Shown here: one piece after another, positions 16,153 to 24,760 of the stretch
How the letters are laid out: the number at the start of each line of letters is the position of its first letter
Position numbering within the stretch: position 1 is the stretch's first letter
Origin: CAVSCR01 sp963726575
GTDB taxonomy: Bacteria > Actinomycetota > Actinomycetes > JAHEKZ01
Direction: 5' to 3'
Assembly (NCBI GenBank): GCA_963726575.1
Contig: CAVSCR010000003.1
Location: 310,001-374,000 of the forward strand
Length of the DNA: 64,000 nucleotides
The notes under the pieces: model-generated
Databases searched by the model: none
What the model was told of the DNA's origin: nothing
The model's input: the letters and a program-made list of their open reading frames with translations, nothing else
Position numbers and translations under genes: made by a program

Positions 16153-16620
16153 TCACGGTTGTTCAGCGCGGGTCTGCGCGTCGCGGTCGACCTTCGGCGA
16201 GGGCGCGTCGATGACGAAGGACCGTGCCCGAAATGCCGCAACCGTCAAGGAGACGACCCACGCCACCGTCGTGAGAACCACGGTCACCGCCATCGCGTGG
16301 AGGTCGACCTCGGACCGGCCCTGGAGCCACCACACCAGGACCGCGAGGAGCAGGATCTTGACGACGTACTCGCCGAGGACGACCGCCGTCACCTGCGTCG
16401 GAGAGAGTGCCTTGGTCATCCGAAGCACCACGAGGTCGACACCGAAGAACAGCAGCACCATGGTCACGCCGACGACGCCGCCCACAAAGCCAGGCCAACC
16501 GGTGCCGATCGTGACACCGACCACGCTCAACAGGGCCACGACGAGCGACCAGCGAGCGGCCCAGGTGAACATCACGGCGAGGAGATCGCCGCCCTCGACC
16601 GGTTGCCTTGTCCGCGACAT
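16153..16620 (-). CDS. atpI: AtpI-like four-helix membrane protein
   Basis: The 155-aa product has four predicted membrane segments: WSLVVALLSVVGVTIGTG, FVGGVVGVTMVLLFFGVDL, VVLGEYVVKILLLAVLVW and AMAVTVVLTTVAWVVSLTVA. Its size and place directly before the atp genes match actinobacterial 'ATP synthase protein I' (position of Rv1303). AtpI-type proteins aid c-ring assembly; this role is inferred from family and place. ATG 16620 overlaps the stop of wecA (TGATG), so it is coupled to the cell-wall gene rather than to the atp promoter 32 bp beyond its own stop. Confidence 0.8.
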   Translation of the reverse strand: MSRTRQPVEGGDLLAVMFTWAARWSLVVALLSVVGVTIGTGWPGFVGGVVGVTMVLLFFGVDLVVLRMTKALSPTQVTAVVLGEYVVKILLLAVLVWWLQGRSEVDLHAMAVTVVLTTVAWVVSLTVAAFRARSFVIDAPSPKVDRDAQTRAEQP

Positions 16621-17720
16621 CACGACGACACTTCCGTCGAGCGCCATCGCGTCGCGAGCGCTGCCAACACAGCGATGCTCACACCCACTGCGATGCCCAT
16701 GGCCGCGTTGGTGAAGGCAGCCGTAGCGGCACCGATCGCCACCGCTGCCGCCCACAGGTACATGACGATCACCGCCTGGCGTTGGCTGTGGCCGATCTCC
16801 AACAGCCGGTGGTGCAGGTGCTGCTTGTCGGGCGCGAACGGCGATCGACCGGCCCGCGTTCGCCGGACCACCGCAAGAAGGAGGTCAGCGAACGGGACGG
16901 CCAAGATGGCGAACGGCAGGATCAGCGGCATGAACGCCGGCAACCACGCGACCCGGCCGCCGGAGTCGACGAGGGACCCGGGGTCGATCCGGCCGGTCAG
17001 GGTGATCACGCTGGCGGCGAGCAGCAGTCCGATGACCATCGACCCCGAGTCACCCATGAAGATCCGTGCGGGGTTGAAGTTGTGCGGCAGGAAGCCGGCA
17101 CAGATACCCGCGAGCGCCGCGGTGAGCAACGTGGCCGTCATGGCCCGGTCGATCCCACGTTCGACCGACAAGAGGTAGGAGAACGCGAAGAAGGCCAGCG
17201 CGCCGATCCCGACGATGCCGGCCGCGAGGCCATCGAGACCATCGACGAAGTTCACGGCGTTGACAGTCACCACTACGACCAGCACGGTCAAGATGATGCT
17301 GGTGTTGAAGTCCAACGAGAGCACACCGCCGATCGGTAGCCACAGCAGCTGTACCCCCATGAGCACCATCACTCCGGCAGCCACGACCTGGCCGGCGAGT
17401 TTGGTGATGGCGTCGAGGCCCCAGATGTCGTCCGCGACACCCACCAGGAAGATCAAGGTTGCGCCCACGATCACGCCGTCGACGTCGCGCGAATGGGTCA
17501 GCATGCGGTGCAACAGAGGCATGTGGCGGGCCAGCAACATGGCCGCCAGGAAGCCCAGGTACATCGCCACGCCGCCCAGACGGGGCACGGGGGTGCTGTG
17601 CACGTCGCGGTCCCGGATCTCGGCCACGACATTCCACCGGCGGGCCACCCATCGCACGACCGGGACGGTCACATAAGTGACCGCCGCAGCCAGCAGGAGG
17701 ACCAGCAGGTAGGAACGCAT
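16620..17720 (-). CDS. wecA: Undecaprenyl-phosphate GlcNAc-1-phosphate transferase (WecA/MraY family)
   Basis: The 366-aa polytopic enzyme has the PNPT family signatures: VGVADDIWGLDAITKLAGQV (D-D motif for Mg2+), NAVNFVDGLDGLAAGIVGIG (catalytic Asp block), ARIFMGDSGSMVIGLL, and the cytosolic His loop APDKQHLHHRLLEIGHS, which is diagnostic for the GlcNAc-transferring WecA/TagO branch rather than MraY. It loads a sugar phosphate on decaprenyl/undecaprenyl phosphate to start arabinogalactan, teichoic or other wall glycans. Its place before the atp genes mirrors Rv1302. The start at 17720 has only a weak ribosome-binding site. Confidence 0.92.
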   Translation of the reverse strand: MRSYLLVLLLAAAVTYVTVPVVRWVARRWNVVAEIRDRDVHSTPVPRLGGVAMYLGFLAAMLLARHMPLLHRMLTHSRDVDGVIVGATLIFLVGVADDIWGLDAITKLAGQVVAAGVMVLMGVQLLWLPIGGVLSLDFNTSIILTVLVVVVTVNAVNFVDGLDGLAAGIVGIGALAFFAFSYLLSVERGIDRAMTATLLTAALAGICAGFLPHNFNPARIFMGDSGSMVIGLLLAASVITLTGRIDPGSLVDSGGRVAWLPAFMPLILPFAILAVPFADLLLAVVRRTRAGRSPFAPDKQHLHHRLLEIGHSQRQAVIVMYLWAAAVAIGAATAAFTNAAMGIAVGVSIAVLAALATRWRSTEVSS

Positions 17721-17744
17721 CTGCGATCCCGGTCAGTCGACGCG

Positions 17745-19034
17745 TCAGGCCGCGGGCTCGGGGTACGCCGGGAACTGAGCCACCAGCTCCGACACGGCCA
17801 CCGCCGTCGACTCCGCCTGAGCCAGTCCAGCTGCGGTGTCGAGGTCACACCGAACCGCGGTGCCGATCAGGCTCGCGATGTCCTTCATCTGCGACTCCGA
17901 CATGCCCTGCGTGGTGACCGAAGGTGTTCCGATCCGGATTCCGGAGGCGATCATGGGCTTCTGCGGGTCGAAGGGAATGGCGTTCTTGTTCAAGGTGATG
18001 CGGGCAGCGTCGCAGCGGATCTCGGCGTCGCGTCCGGTGACTCCGACCTCGCGCAAGTCGATCAACGCCAGGTGGGTGTCGGTTCCGCCGGACACCGGCC
18101 GCATGCCTTCGGCCGCCATCGCCTCGGTCAGGGCCTGGGCGTTGGCCACAACCTGGCGGGCGTAGGTCTGGTACTCCGGTGCCATCGCCTCCTTCAACGC
18201 GACCGCCTTGGCGGCGACCTGGTGCATGAGCGGGCCACCCTGGAGGAAGGGGAACACGGCCTTGTCGATGCGTTGCGCCAGATCTCCCCGGCACAGCACC
18301 ATTCCGCCGCGCGGGCCGCGGAGCACTTTGTGCGTGGTGAAGGACACGACGTCGGCGTGCGGAACCGGCGACGGAATCGCGCCACCGGCCACCAGCCCGA
18401 TGAAGTGAGCTGCGTCCACCATGAAGTAGGCGCCGACTTCGTCGGCGATAGAGCGGAACGCGGCGAAGTCGATTAGTCGTGGGTACGCGGTTGCGCCCGC
18501 AATGATCATCTTCGGGCGGTGTTCGAGCGCCTGCGAGCGCACATGGTCGTAGTCGATCGTCTCGGTGTCCTCGCGCACGCCGTACGACACCGGCTTGAAC
18601 CACTGGCCCGAGAAGTTGACCGGTGACCCGTGCGTCAGGTGGCCACCGTGCTTGAGGTCCATTGCGAGGACGGTGTCGCCCGGCTGCAGCAGCGCCGCGT
18701 AGACGGCCAGGTTGGCACTGGCTCCGGAGTGAGGCTGCAGGTTCGCGTGCTCGGCGCCGAACAGCTCCTTGGCCCGGGCGATCCCGATGTCCTCGGCCCG
18801 GTCGACATCGACGCAGCCGCCGTAGTAGCGCTTGTGCGGATAGCCCTCGGCGTACTTGTTGGTCAAGGTCGAGCCGCTGGCGGCCAGCACGGCCGGCGAC
18901 GTGAAGTTCTCGCTGGCGATCAGCTGCAGACCGCTGCGCAGGCGATCGAGCTCGGCCAGGATCACCGCGGCGATCTCCGGGTCGTTTCGCTGCAGTTGGC
19001 CGAAGTCCGGGCCCCAGTACGGCGCGCTGGTCAT
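17745..19034 (-). CDS. glyA: Serine hydroxymethyltransferase
   Basis: The 429-aa PLP enzyme carries QLIASENFTSPAVLAASGS, KYAEGYPHKRYYGGC, HGGHLTHGSPVNFSGQW and the PLP-lysine block VVSFTTHKVLRGPRGGMVLC. It converts serine and tetrahydrofolate to glycine and methylene-THF. ATG 19034 has GGGAG upstream and matches the family N terminus; a longer frame to 19166 is not supported. It is located between wecA and the tyrosine-phosphatase gene. The 211-bp gap upstream contains one copy of the 62-bp intergenic repeat. Confidence 0.97.
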   Translation of the reverse strand: MTSAPYWGPDFGQLQRNDPEIAAVILAELDRLRSGLQLIASENFTSPAVLAASGSTLTNKYAEGYPHKRYYGGCVDVDRAEDIGIARAKELFGAEHANLQPHSGASANLAVYAALLQPGDTVLAMDLKHGGHLTHGSPVNFSGQWFKPVSYGVREDTETIDYDHVRSQALEHRPKMIIAGATAYPRLIDFAAFRSIADEVGAYFMVDAAHFIGLVAGGAIPSPVPHADVVSFTTHKVLRGPRGGMVLCRGDLAQRIDKAVFPFLQGGPLMHQVAAKAVALKEAMAPEYQTYARQVVANAQALTEAMAAEGMRPVSGGTDTHLALIDLREVGVTGRDAEIRCDAARITLNKNAIPFDPQKPMIASGIRIGTPSVTTQGMSESQMKDIASLIGTAVRCDLDTAAGLAQAESTAVAVSELVAQFPAYPEPAA

Positions 19035-19157
19035 GGCGTTGCTCCCACGGTCGGTCCGATGTCGTCGGGGGTCGGCGCCGCGGCGGGACAGGATCGGCGC
19101 CAGGCGGCTGGCCCACTCTAGACGCAGCCTGTCGAGGTCACCGTCCGGTGGCCGGCT

Positions 19158-19219
19158 GTTGATCAAGGAGAAGATGTCGCTTTCCCAAGATCAACACACA
19201 CACGAAGTCCAAGATCAAC
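19158..19219 (+). repeat. 62-bp intergenic repeat, copy A
   Basis: It begins GTTGATCAAGGAGAAGATG and ends AAGTCCAAGATCAAC. The internal GATCAAC at bases 32-38 is complementary to the first seven bases and is repeated at the 3' end. Copies of exactly the same length are at 38518, 47974 and 60573. It stands 28 bp downstream of the tyrosine-phosphatase stop codon (minus strand). Confidence 0.93.
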
Positions 19220-19246
19220 GCGGAGGGGAGCGGAGCTGGGTGGGGT

Positions 19247-19852
19247 TCAGCGGGTGGCGAGGACCCGGACGCACTGGCCGACGGCCAGGTCGATCTCACG
19301 CGCCCGCGCCTGGTAGACGCGGTAGGCCGCCCCGATCGGGTCGGCCACGTCGTCGGCGCCGGCGTTGGGGCGCTCCCCCGGGCCGCGCAGCGTCAGCGCA
19401 GCGTGTACGGCGGCGGCCGCGTAGTCGACCGCGTCGACACCGCCCGCTGACACATGGATCGGCATCATCGAGGGCTCCACGGCCGCACCGAGGCGGGCGA
19501 ACTCCTTCAAGGTGAACACCCGTCGTACGGCGCTCGGCACGGTGGCGACGACGGCGGCACGATGCTCCACGGTCGCGGTGAGCACGAGGTCGGCGAGCTC
19601 GATGTGCACGGCCTGCAGGTCTCGCGCCTGGAAGCCGTCGGGATCTGCGCCCAGCTCGCGGATCGCCTCCTCGGCGAAGGGCTCCATCGGCGCACCGGGC
19701 TGACCCCAGGTGCCCGCGCTCTCGACATGGAACGAGTCGGCATCGGTGCTCAGCCGCTGCCGCAGCCGCAGCCGCATGAGCCGCTCGGCCATGGGTGAAC
19801 GACCGATGTTGCCGGTGCAGACGTGCAGGATGCGGAACCGTCCGGCGGTCAC
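19247..19852 (-). CDS. Low-molecular-weight protein tyrosine phosphatase
   Basis: The 201-aa protein starts with the P-loop HVCTGNIGRSPMAERLM, where C-x5-R-S gives the nucleophilic Cys and phosphate-binding Arg. The general-acid Asp-Pro is likely in ADDVADPIGAAY near residue 175. The family removes phosphate from tyrosine residues, in bacteria often from capsule/polysaccharide kinases or from host proteins. It is longer than the 160-aa norm. The GTG start overlaps the stop of tsaC (GTGA), so the two are coupled; no tyrosine kinase is visible in the window. Confidence 0.9.
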   Translation of the reverse strand: MTAGRFRILHVCTGNIGRSPMAERLMRLRLRQRLSTDADSFHVESAGTWGQPGAPMEPFAEEAIRELGADPDGFQARDLQAVHIELADLVLTATVEHRAAVVATVPSAVRRVFTLKEFARLGAAVEPSMMPIHVSAGGVDAVDYAAAAVHAALTLRGPGERPNAGADDVADPIGAAYRVYQARAREIDLAVGQCVRVLATR

Positions 19853-20502
19853 GACTCCTCCTCATCCGGACTGCGCAGCTCGGGAGCGACAGTACGCAAG
19901 AGTTCCACGTCCAACGGGCCCTGGCGCAAGAGCACGGGCTGCAGACCCGTCAGGTCGACGATCGTGCTGGGCGCGGCGGGCGTCATCGGCCCACCGTCCA
20001 GATACACCTCGACGTCGTCACCGAGCTGCTCCTGCGCTGCGCCGCACGTCAGTGGAGCCGGACCTCCCCGACGGTTCGCCGTGATCACCACCATCGGTCC
20101 CACACCGCGCAGCACGTCGAGGGCCAAGGGGTGCAACGGCATGCGCACTGCGACCTCGTCGGACGAACCGATGTCCCACACCAGAGTGGGTTGCTGCTCG
20201 CACACCACTGTCAGGGGGCCCGGCCAGAACGCCTGCACCAGCGCGCGGCCGTCTGCGGACAATCCCATGACCAGACCGTCGAGCGTGCCGGGCGCTCCGA
20301 CCATCACCGGCAGGGCGCTGCCCTGGACCCGGTCCTTGGCCTCGCACAGCGCAGCGACCGCGTCGGGCGAGAATGCGTCGCACGCCACCGCGTACACGGT
20401 GTCGGTGGGCAGGACGACCAGCCGGTTCCGGCGGGCGGCCGAGATCGCCATCTGGACACCGTTCGCCCGGTCGGCGGCGACGAGGCAGTCATAACGGCGC
20501 AC
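19849..20502 (-). CDS. tsaC: L-threonylcarbamoyladenylate synthase (TsaC/Sua5 family)
   Basis: The 217-aa YrdC-domain protein has RNRLVVLPTDTVYAVACDAF and EAKDRVQGSALPVMV (Lys/Arg substrate loop), followed by WPGPLTVVCEQQP and DEVAVRMPLHPLALDVL. It makes threonylcarbamoyl-AMP from threonine, bicarbonate and ATP for the universal t6A37 modification of tRNA. It lacks the extra Sua5 C-terminal domain. The GTG start at 20502 has AAAGGGAAG upstream. The order prfA-prmC-tsaC is conserved in Actinobacteria. Confidence 0.93.
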   Translation of the reverse strand: MRRYDCLVAADRANGVQMAISAARRNRLVVLPTDTVYAVACDAFSPDAVAALCEAKDRVQGSALPVMVGAPGTLDGLVMGLSADGRALVQAFWPGPLTVVCEQQPTLVWDIGSSDEVAVRMPLHPLALDVLRGVGPMVVITANRRGGPAPLTCGAAQEQLGDDVEVYLDGGPMTPAAPSTIVDLTGLQPVLLRQGPLDVELLRTVAPELRSPDEEES

Positions 20503-20515
20503 GTGGACTTCCCTT

Positions 20516-21382
20516 TCAGCCTGCGCGCCGGGCGCTGACGAACCGGTCGCGCCCGGTCAGGTCCTGGTGGTCGAGCACGTCGCACCACGTCGACGCCCCG
20601 AACACCGCCGTCGCCGCGGCCCGCTGTTCGTCGGAGTGCTCCACCACGAGCACACCTCCGGACCGCAGCAGTCGTGCCGCGGAACGTTCGACGGCCCGGA
20701 TGTGGTCGAGCCCGTCCGCCCCGGAGTACAGCGCCATCGATGGATCGTGCCTTGCCACTTCCAGGTCGCGCGGGACGGCCTCGAGCGGGATGTAGGGCGG
20801 GTTGGCCACCACCAGGTCGACGCGTCCGGCCAGGTCACGCAGCGGGGCGGCCAGATCGGCGTGGTGCACTACGACCGCCGAGTCCGCGCAGTTGCGCCGG
20901 AGCCACTCGATGGCGTCATCGCCGTCCTCTACGGCGTGAACCTCGACGCGGCCCGAGACCATTGCGGGCGCCTCGTCGGCGATCGACAGTGCGATGGCGC
21001 CGGAGCCGCTGCACAGGTCGACGACGACCGCATCCGTCAGGTGCAACGCACGCAACTTGTGAAGGGCGTGCTCCACCACGATCTCGGTCTCGGGGCGCGG
21101 CACGAACACCCCTGGTCCCACGGCGAGCACCACGTGACGGAAGTACGCGCGCCCGGTGATGTGTTGCAGCGGGACTCGCGAGGCGCGGATCTGCACCAGT
21201 TCGTCATAGCGATCCGGAACCGGTTGCTCGTGGTGACGCCACAGCTCACTGCGCGGACAGTCCAGCAGCCAACCCAACAGCTCCTCGGCGTCGTGTCGCG
21301 GCGAAGGCACGCCGGCGGCATCAAGGGCGCGCGTCGCCTCGATCACGGCCGTGCGCACGGTGGTCTGCTCGACGACGCTCAC
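20516..21382 (-). CDS. prmC: Peptide chain release factor N5-glutamine methyltransferase
   Basis: The 288-aa class I SAM methyltransferase has the N-terminal helical RF-binding domain (RHDAEELLGWLLDCPRSELW) and VVDLCSGSGAIALSIADEA for SAM binding. The catalytic VDLVVANPPYIPLEAVPRD (NPPY) binds the target glutamine. It methylates the Gln of the GGQ motif in release factors, including the neighbouring PrfA. The GTG start at 21382 overlaps the prfA stop (GTGA), so enzyme and substrate are co-translated. Confidence 0.95.
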   Translation of the reverse strand: MSVVEQTTVRTAVIEATRALDAAGVPSPRHDAEELLGWLLDCPRSELWRHHEQPVPDRYDELVQIRASRVPLQHITGRAYFRHVVLAVGPGVFVPRPETEIVVEHALHKLRALHLTDAVVVDLCSGSGAIALSIADEAPAMVSGRVEVHAVEDGDDAIEWLRRNCADSAVVVHHADLAAPLRDLAGRVDLVVANPPYIPLEAVPRDLEVARHDPSMALYSGADGLDHIRAVERSAARLLRSGGVLVVEHSDEQRAAATAVFGASTWCDVLDHQDLTGRDRFVSARRAG

Positions 21383-22485
21383 GTGGTGCCTGATGACGTC
21401 GACGGGGACGACGGCGCGGCCTCGGCACCCAGCCGCGACGACATGTCGGCGTCGATACAAGCTTGGACCACCGCGTCGAGGTCGCCGTCGAGCACCTGGT
21501 CAAGGTTGTACGCCTTGTATCCGACGCGGTGGTCGGAGATCCGGTTCTCGGCGAAGTTGTAGGTGCGGATTCGTTCGGAGCGGTCGACGGTGCGCACCTG
21601 GGAGCGTCGGGCATCCGACGCCTCCTGATCGGCGGCGTCCTGGGCGGCCGCCAGCAGCCGCGCGCGCAGGATGCGCAGCGCCTGCACCCGGTTCTGCAAC
21701 TGGCTCTTCTCGTTCTGACAGCTGACCACGATGCCGGTGGGCAGGTGAGTGATCCGTACCGCGGAGTCGGTGGTGTTGACGCTCTGACCACCTGGCCCCG
21801 AGCTGCGGAACACGTCGATGCGGAGGTCGTTGGGATCGATCTCGACGTCGACGTCCTCGGCTTCGGGCAGCACCAGCACGCCGGCCGCCGAGGTGTGGAT
21901 GCGCCCCTGGCTCTCGGTCACCGGGACTCGCTGCACCCGGTGGACTCCCCCTTCGTACTTCAGCCGCGACCACACACCCTGACCTCCCTCGGGGACGCCG
22001 CGGTACTTCAGCGCCACAGCCGCCGCCTTGTACCCGCCGAGGTCGGACTCGGTCGCGTCGAGCAGCTCGCTTTGCCACCCACGTCGCTCGGCATAGCGCA
22101 GGTACATGCGCAGCAGATCGCCGGCGAACAACGCCGACTCCTCCCCGCCCTCGCCGGCCTTGACCTCCAAGATGACGTCCTTCGCATCATTGGGGTCCCG
22201 CGGCAGCAGCAGCGCGCGCAGCTCGTCCTCCAGCTCAAGGCGACGCTCGTGCAGCTCGCCGGCTTCGGTGCGAAACGCCGGGTCCTCGGTGGCCAGTTCG
22301 CGAGCCGCGGTCTCGTCGTCGTAGGTCTGCCGCCACGACTGGTAGGTCGCGACGATCGGCCCGAGCTCGGCGTAGCGGCGTCCCAGACGCCGGGCCGCAC
22401 CGGCGTCGGCGTGGATCGAGGGATCGGCGAGCTGCTCCTCGAGCGCACCGAACTCCAGCATCAGCTGATCGACCTGGTCGAACAC
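21379..22485 (-). CDS. prfA: Peptide chain release factor 1
   Basis: The 368-aa protein has the peptidyl-tRNA hydrolysis motif RSSGPGGQSVNTTDSAV (GGQ) and the family blocks VKAGEGGEESALFAGDLLRM and GVHRVQRVPVTESQGRIHTS. The decoding loop follows the RF1 pattern. It releases peptides at UAA/UAG. The GTG start at 22485 is preceded by GGAGG at eight bases; the longer frame to 22677 runs through the rpmE terminator and is rejected. Its Gln is the target of PrmC, encoded next. Confidence 0.97.
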   Translation of the reverse strand: MFDQVDQLMLEFGALEEQLADPSIHADAGAARRLGRRYAELGPIVATYQSWRQTYDDETAARELATEDPAFRTEAGELHERRLELEDELRALLLPRDPNDAKDVILEVKAGEGGEESALFAGDLLRMYLRYAERRGWQSELLDATESDLGGYKAAAVALKYRGVPEGGQGVWSRLKYEGGVHRVQRVPVTESQGRIHTSAAGVLVLPEAEDVDVEIDPNDLRIDVFRSSGPGGQSVNTTDSAVRITHLPTGIVVSCQNEKSQLQNRVQALRILRARLLAAAQDAADQEASDARRSQVRTVDRSERIRTYNFAENRISDHRVGYKAYNLDQVLDGDLDAVVQACIDADMSSRLGAEAAPSSPSTSSGTT

Positions 22486-22518
22486 GCGCGGTCCTCCCGA
22501 GGTGGGGCGGTTTGCCAG

Positions 22519-22568
22519 TAGAAAGCCAAACGGCGCCGGAGCCGACCCAAGGGGTCGGCCGGCGCCGT
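22519..22568 (-). terminator. Intrinsic terminator of rpmE
   Basis: On the minus strand, ACGGCGCCGG and CCGACCC pair with GGGTCGG and CCGGCGCCGT around a three-base loop, with a 2-nt bulge (22568-22530). A T-rich tail, TTTGGCTTTCT, follows. This sits between the rpmE stop (22577) and the prfA start, so rpmE forms its own transcription unit while prfA needs read-through or its own promoter. Confidence 0.85.
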
Positions 22569-22576
22569 CTGCGCAG

Positions 22577-22783
22577 CTACTTCTTGCCGTACCGCTGCTC
22601 GAACCGGGCCACTCGGCCGCCGGTGTCGAGGATCTTCTGCTTGCCGGTGTAGAAGGGGTGGCACTGGCTGCAGACATCGGCGTGGATGACGCCGTTCTTG
22701 GCCGTGCTACGCGTGGTGAACGTCGAGCCGCAGGTGCAGGTGACCTGGGTCTCGACGTAGGTGGGATGAATGTCGGGCTTCAC
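22577..22783 (-). CDS. rpmE: 50S ribosomal protein L31 (zinc-binding form)
   Basis: The 68-aa protein is the C+ paralogue: zinc ligands are in VTCTCGSTF (C-x-C) and VCSQCHPFYTG (C-x-x-C). It ends with the typical GGRVARFEQRYGKK. It bridges the two ribosomal subunits. In many Actinobacteria a C- copy replaces this form under zinc starvation; none is seen here. A strong terminator follows. In M. tuberculosis it directly follows rho, whereas here two extra genes separate them. Confidence 0.97.
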   Translation of the reverse strand: MKPDIHPTYVETQVTCTCGSTFTTRSTAKNGVIHADVCSQCHPFYTGKQKILDTGGRVARFEQRYGKK

Positions 22784-22990
22784 ACAGATCTCCTCGTCAC
22801 TGCGGTCGCCGGGTCGTCTCAGGCGGTCTGCCCGAGCCGTGAACCGGAACCGGTGGCGCGATTATTCCAGGCGAAGGGCCAGGTACCCAATTGGCGTCCC
22901 TCCGCGGGGCTCGGCCGGGTCGGCAGCGGGCCACGGATGACCCCCTCGAAACTTCCATTCCAGGGGGGACAACGGGTGATTTCCTCCACT

Positions 22991-23019
22991 CTTGTGGAAG
23001 CGTCGACTCGTTGCTTCCG
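22991..23019. repeat. Third unit of the GGAAGC hairpin repeat, 3' of the signal peptidase gene
   Basis: This 29-bp unit begins CTTGTGGAAGC and ends GTTGCTTCCG. It has the same length and the same outer bases as the unit at 2509-2537 but a diverged centre. GGAAGC/GCTTCC arms form a short hairpin 16 bp after the stop codon of the minus-strand gene at 23035. Confidence 0.65.
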
Positions 23020-23034
23020 AACCGGTGCCCGGGG

Positions 23035-24606
23035 TCAGCGGATCCAGTAGAGGAACTGGACGTTGGCCGCGCTGAGCTGGCTGGTGAAGATCGACACCTC
23101 GTCCAGTGACCCCAGCAAGGGGTAGTTCTTCGAGGTCGTGGGGGCGTTCGGCCCGGTCCACGTGGCCGCCCCACCCCAAGCGTTGAGGTTGCCACAGCCG
23201 AACCGCCAGTAGCCGGTGCCCGCGAACGTCTCCGAGGTGGTGTTGGGGTCGCTGGCCACCTGGGCGCCGTCCACGTACAGGTGCATGCCGGCGGCCCCCA
23301 TCGTCGCCACCACCATGTGCCAGTTGCCGTCGTTGTACGACAAGGGGCTGTTGACGGTCTTGGGGGTGCCGGATGCGGTGAGCCAGACGCCGAAGTACAG
23401 CTTTCCGGCGCCATCCATGTAGATGTGACGGTCGTACTGCGTCGACACGGTCGTGGTGCGCTGGTTCTCGAGCCCGACGAGCTTGCCCCCCTGGTTGTAG
23501 CCGTTGGCCACCTTGAACCAGACGATCTCGCTGTAGGTGGCCGGACCGGGCGCCGCCTCCGACGACGCGGCCGGGGTGAACACGCACGAGTTCGCGGTGG
23601 TCTGCGTCACCGCAAGGTTCGGGCTGTCGGTGACGAGCGCGCCGGTGACCCCGTAGGTGAAGTTGGTGGACGTGCCGTTGTAGGTGCCGGTGTAGAGGTT
23701 GCCGGACGAGTCCACGGCGTTCGCCGACGGGCTGGCGTCGTCGAGCTTGTAGTAGATCTTGGGGCCGAGCGCCTTCAGCTGTGTGGTGTAGTCCCAGTTC
23801 GGCACCGACCAGGACTCGGTCCCGTTGTTCGTGGTCGCGGCGAACGCGCCGAAGGTCATCGGGATCGTGAGCAGCGTCGCCAGAATCGCGCAGAAGCCGG
23901 CCCGCCAGACCAACCGGTGGGCCGCGTGACGCCATCGCCACGTGCGGACGGTCGCCGCTGGCGCCGGTGAGACCGGTGAGGCCGCAGCAGCCTCCTCCGA
24001 CTCGTCCCTGGCGTCGGGGGGATCGTCCGACTCATCGTCCGACTCGTCGTCGGCCGGCTCCTGGTCGCGCGCCACGGCGTAGCCGGCGCCCAGCACGCTG
24101 GCGAGGAACAACAGCAGGGGCAGCACCTCGCCGCGCTGGAGCCAGATCAGCGGCAGCCCGACGAAGCGCACGAGCAACCGCCCGAGTCCGTGAACGGCCT
24201 GGATGCTGACGTGCTGGCTGTCCGGAGTCGGGTTCGCGTCGCCCTTGGTGACCAGCAGCCCGTCCTGGTCGATCGCGATGACGCGGTGCGTCTTCACCTT
24301 GCCGGGGAAGTCGGGGTCGTCGAAGACGGCTACGTGTCCGAGCAACGACTGCGGGTCGTGGTCGGGTGAGGCGAGCACGACGTCGCCGACGTTGATCCGA
24401 GGAGCCATGGAACCGGACTCCACGACGTATGCGTGCCAGCCGAACGCCAACGGCACCAACGTGATGAGCAGGCAGCCGGCGATGAACCACAACCACGTGC
24501 GGCCGAGCACACCGGCGACCAGCCAGACGAGGCCCGGTTGGTCAGTCGGCGTCGGTTCCTCCGGTGCAGGAGCCGACGACTCCGGGGACTCCACGACTGC
24601 GGTCAT
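23035..24606 (-). CDS. SipW-type signal peptidase I fused to a SipW-like signal segment and LamG domain
   Basis: The 523-aa protein has three parts. Residues 25-180: a signal peptidase with membrane helix 1, ESGSMAPRINVGDVVL (catalytic Ser66), VKTHRVIAIDQDGLLVTKGD (His107 and Asp123) and a second hydrophobic region. His in place of Lys marks the SipW/ER (Sec11) class, which cleaves biofilm proteins such as TasA. Residues 181-232: an acidic linker, then an Arg-rich stretch. Residues 235-266: a third hydrophobic helix followed by AFAATTNNGTESWSV. This looks like a SipW-type signal and shares F-x-A-T-T-x-N-G-T-E-x-W-S with the TasA-like neighbour. Residues 280-523: a LamG jellyroll (KIYYKLDD, GNWHMVVATMG, HLYVDGAQV, LLGSLDEVSIF) on the outer side. 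The protease may thus carry its own substrate (inference). The start, ATG 24606, has GAGGAGGAG upstream. Confidence 0.85.
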   Translation of the reverse strand: MTAVVESPESSAPAPEEPTPTDQPGLVWLVAGVLGRTWLWFIAGCLLITLVPLAFGWHAYVVESGSMAPRINVGDVVLASPDHDPQSLLGHVAVFDDPDFPGKVKTHRVIAIDQDGLLVTKGDANPTPDSQHVSIQAVHGLGRLLVRFVGLPLIWLQRGEVLPLLLFLASVLGAGYAVARDQEPADDESDDESDDPPDARDESEEAAAASPVSPAPAATVRTWRWRHAAHRLVWRAGFCAILATLLTIPMTFGAFAATTNNGTESWSVPNWDYTTQLKALGPKIYYKLDDASPSANAVDSSGNLYTGTYNGTSTNFTYGVTGALVTDSPNLAVTQTTANSCVFTPAASSEAAPGPATYSEIVWFKVANGYNQGGKLVGLENQRTTTVSTQYDRHIYMDGAGKLYFGVWLTASGTPKTVNSPLSYNDGNWHMVVATMGAAGMHLYVDGAQVASDPNTTSETFAGTGYWRFGCGNLNAWGGAATWTGPNAPTTSKNYPLLGSLDEVSIFTSQLSAANVQFLYWIR

Positions 24607-24679
24607 CGGCTCCTCCTCTCCAGATCATTCCCCCGTGTCCCCCGTGGTTCCCGCGCGCCCGCTGCGCACTCACTTCACG

Positions 24680-24721
24680 GGCCGACCCCGGCACCCAGCG
24701 CTGCGGGTGCCGGGGTCGGCC
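24680..24721 (-). terminator. 17-bp perfect hairpin between TasA-like gene and signal peptidase gene
   Basis: GGCCGACCCCGGCACCC (24680-24696) and its exact complement (24705-24721) flank an eight-base loop. It lies 39 bp after the TasA-like stop and 74 bp before the downstream signal peptidase start. No U-run follows on the minus strand. It could terminate most transcripts or protect the upstream mRNA, giving more substrate than protease (inference). Confidence 0.8.
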
Positions 24722-24760
24722 TGCGTGAGCTCCCTGAGCTCGGTGAGGTTCAGCAGGTGA

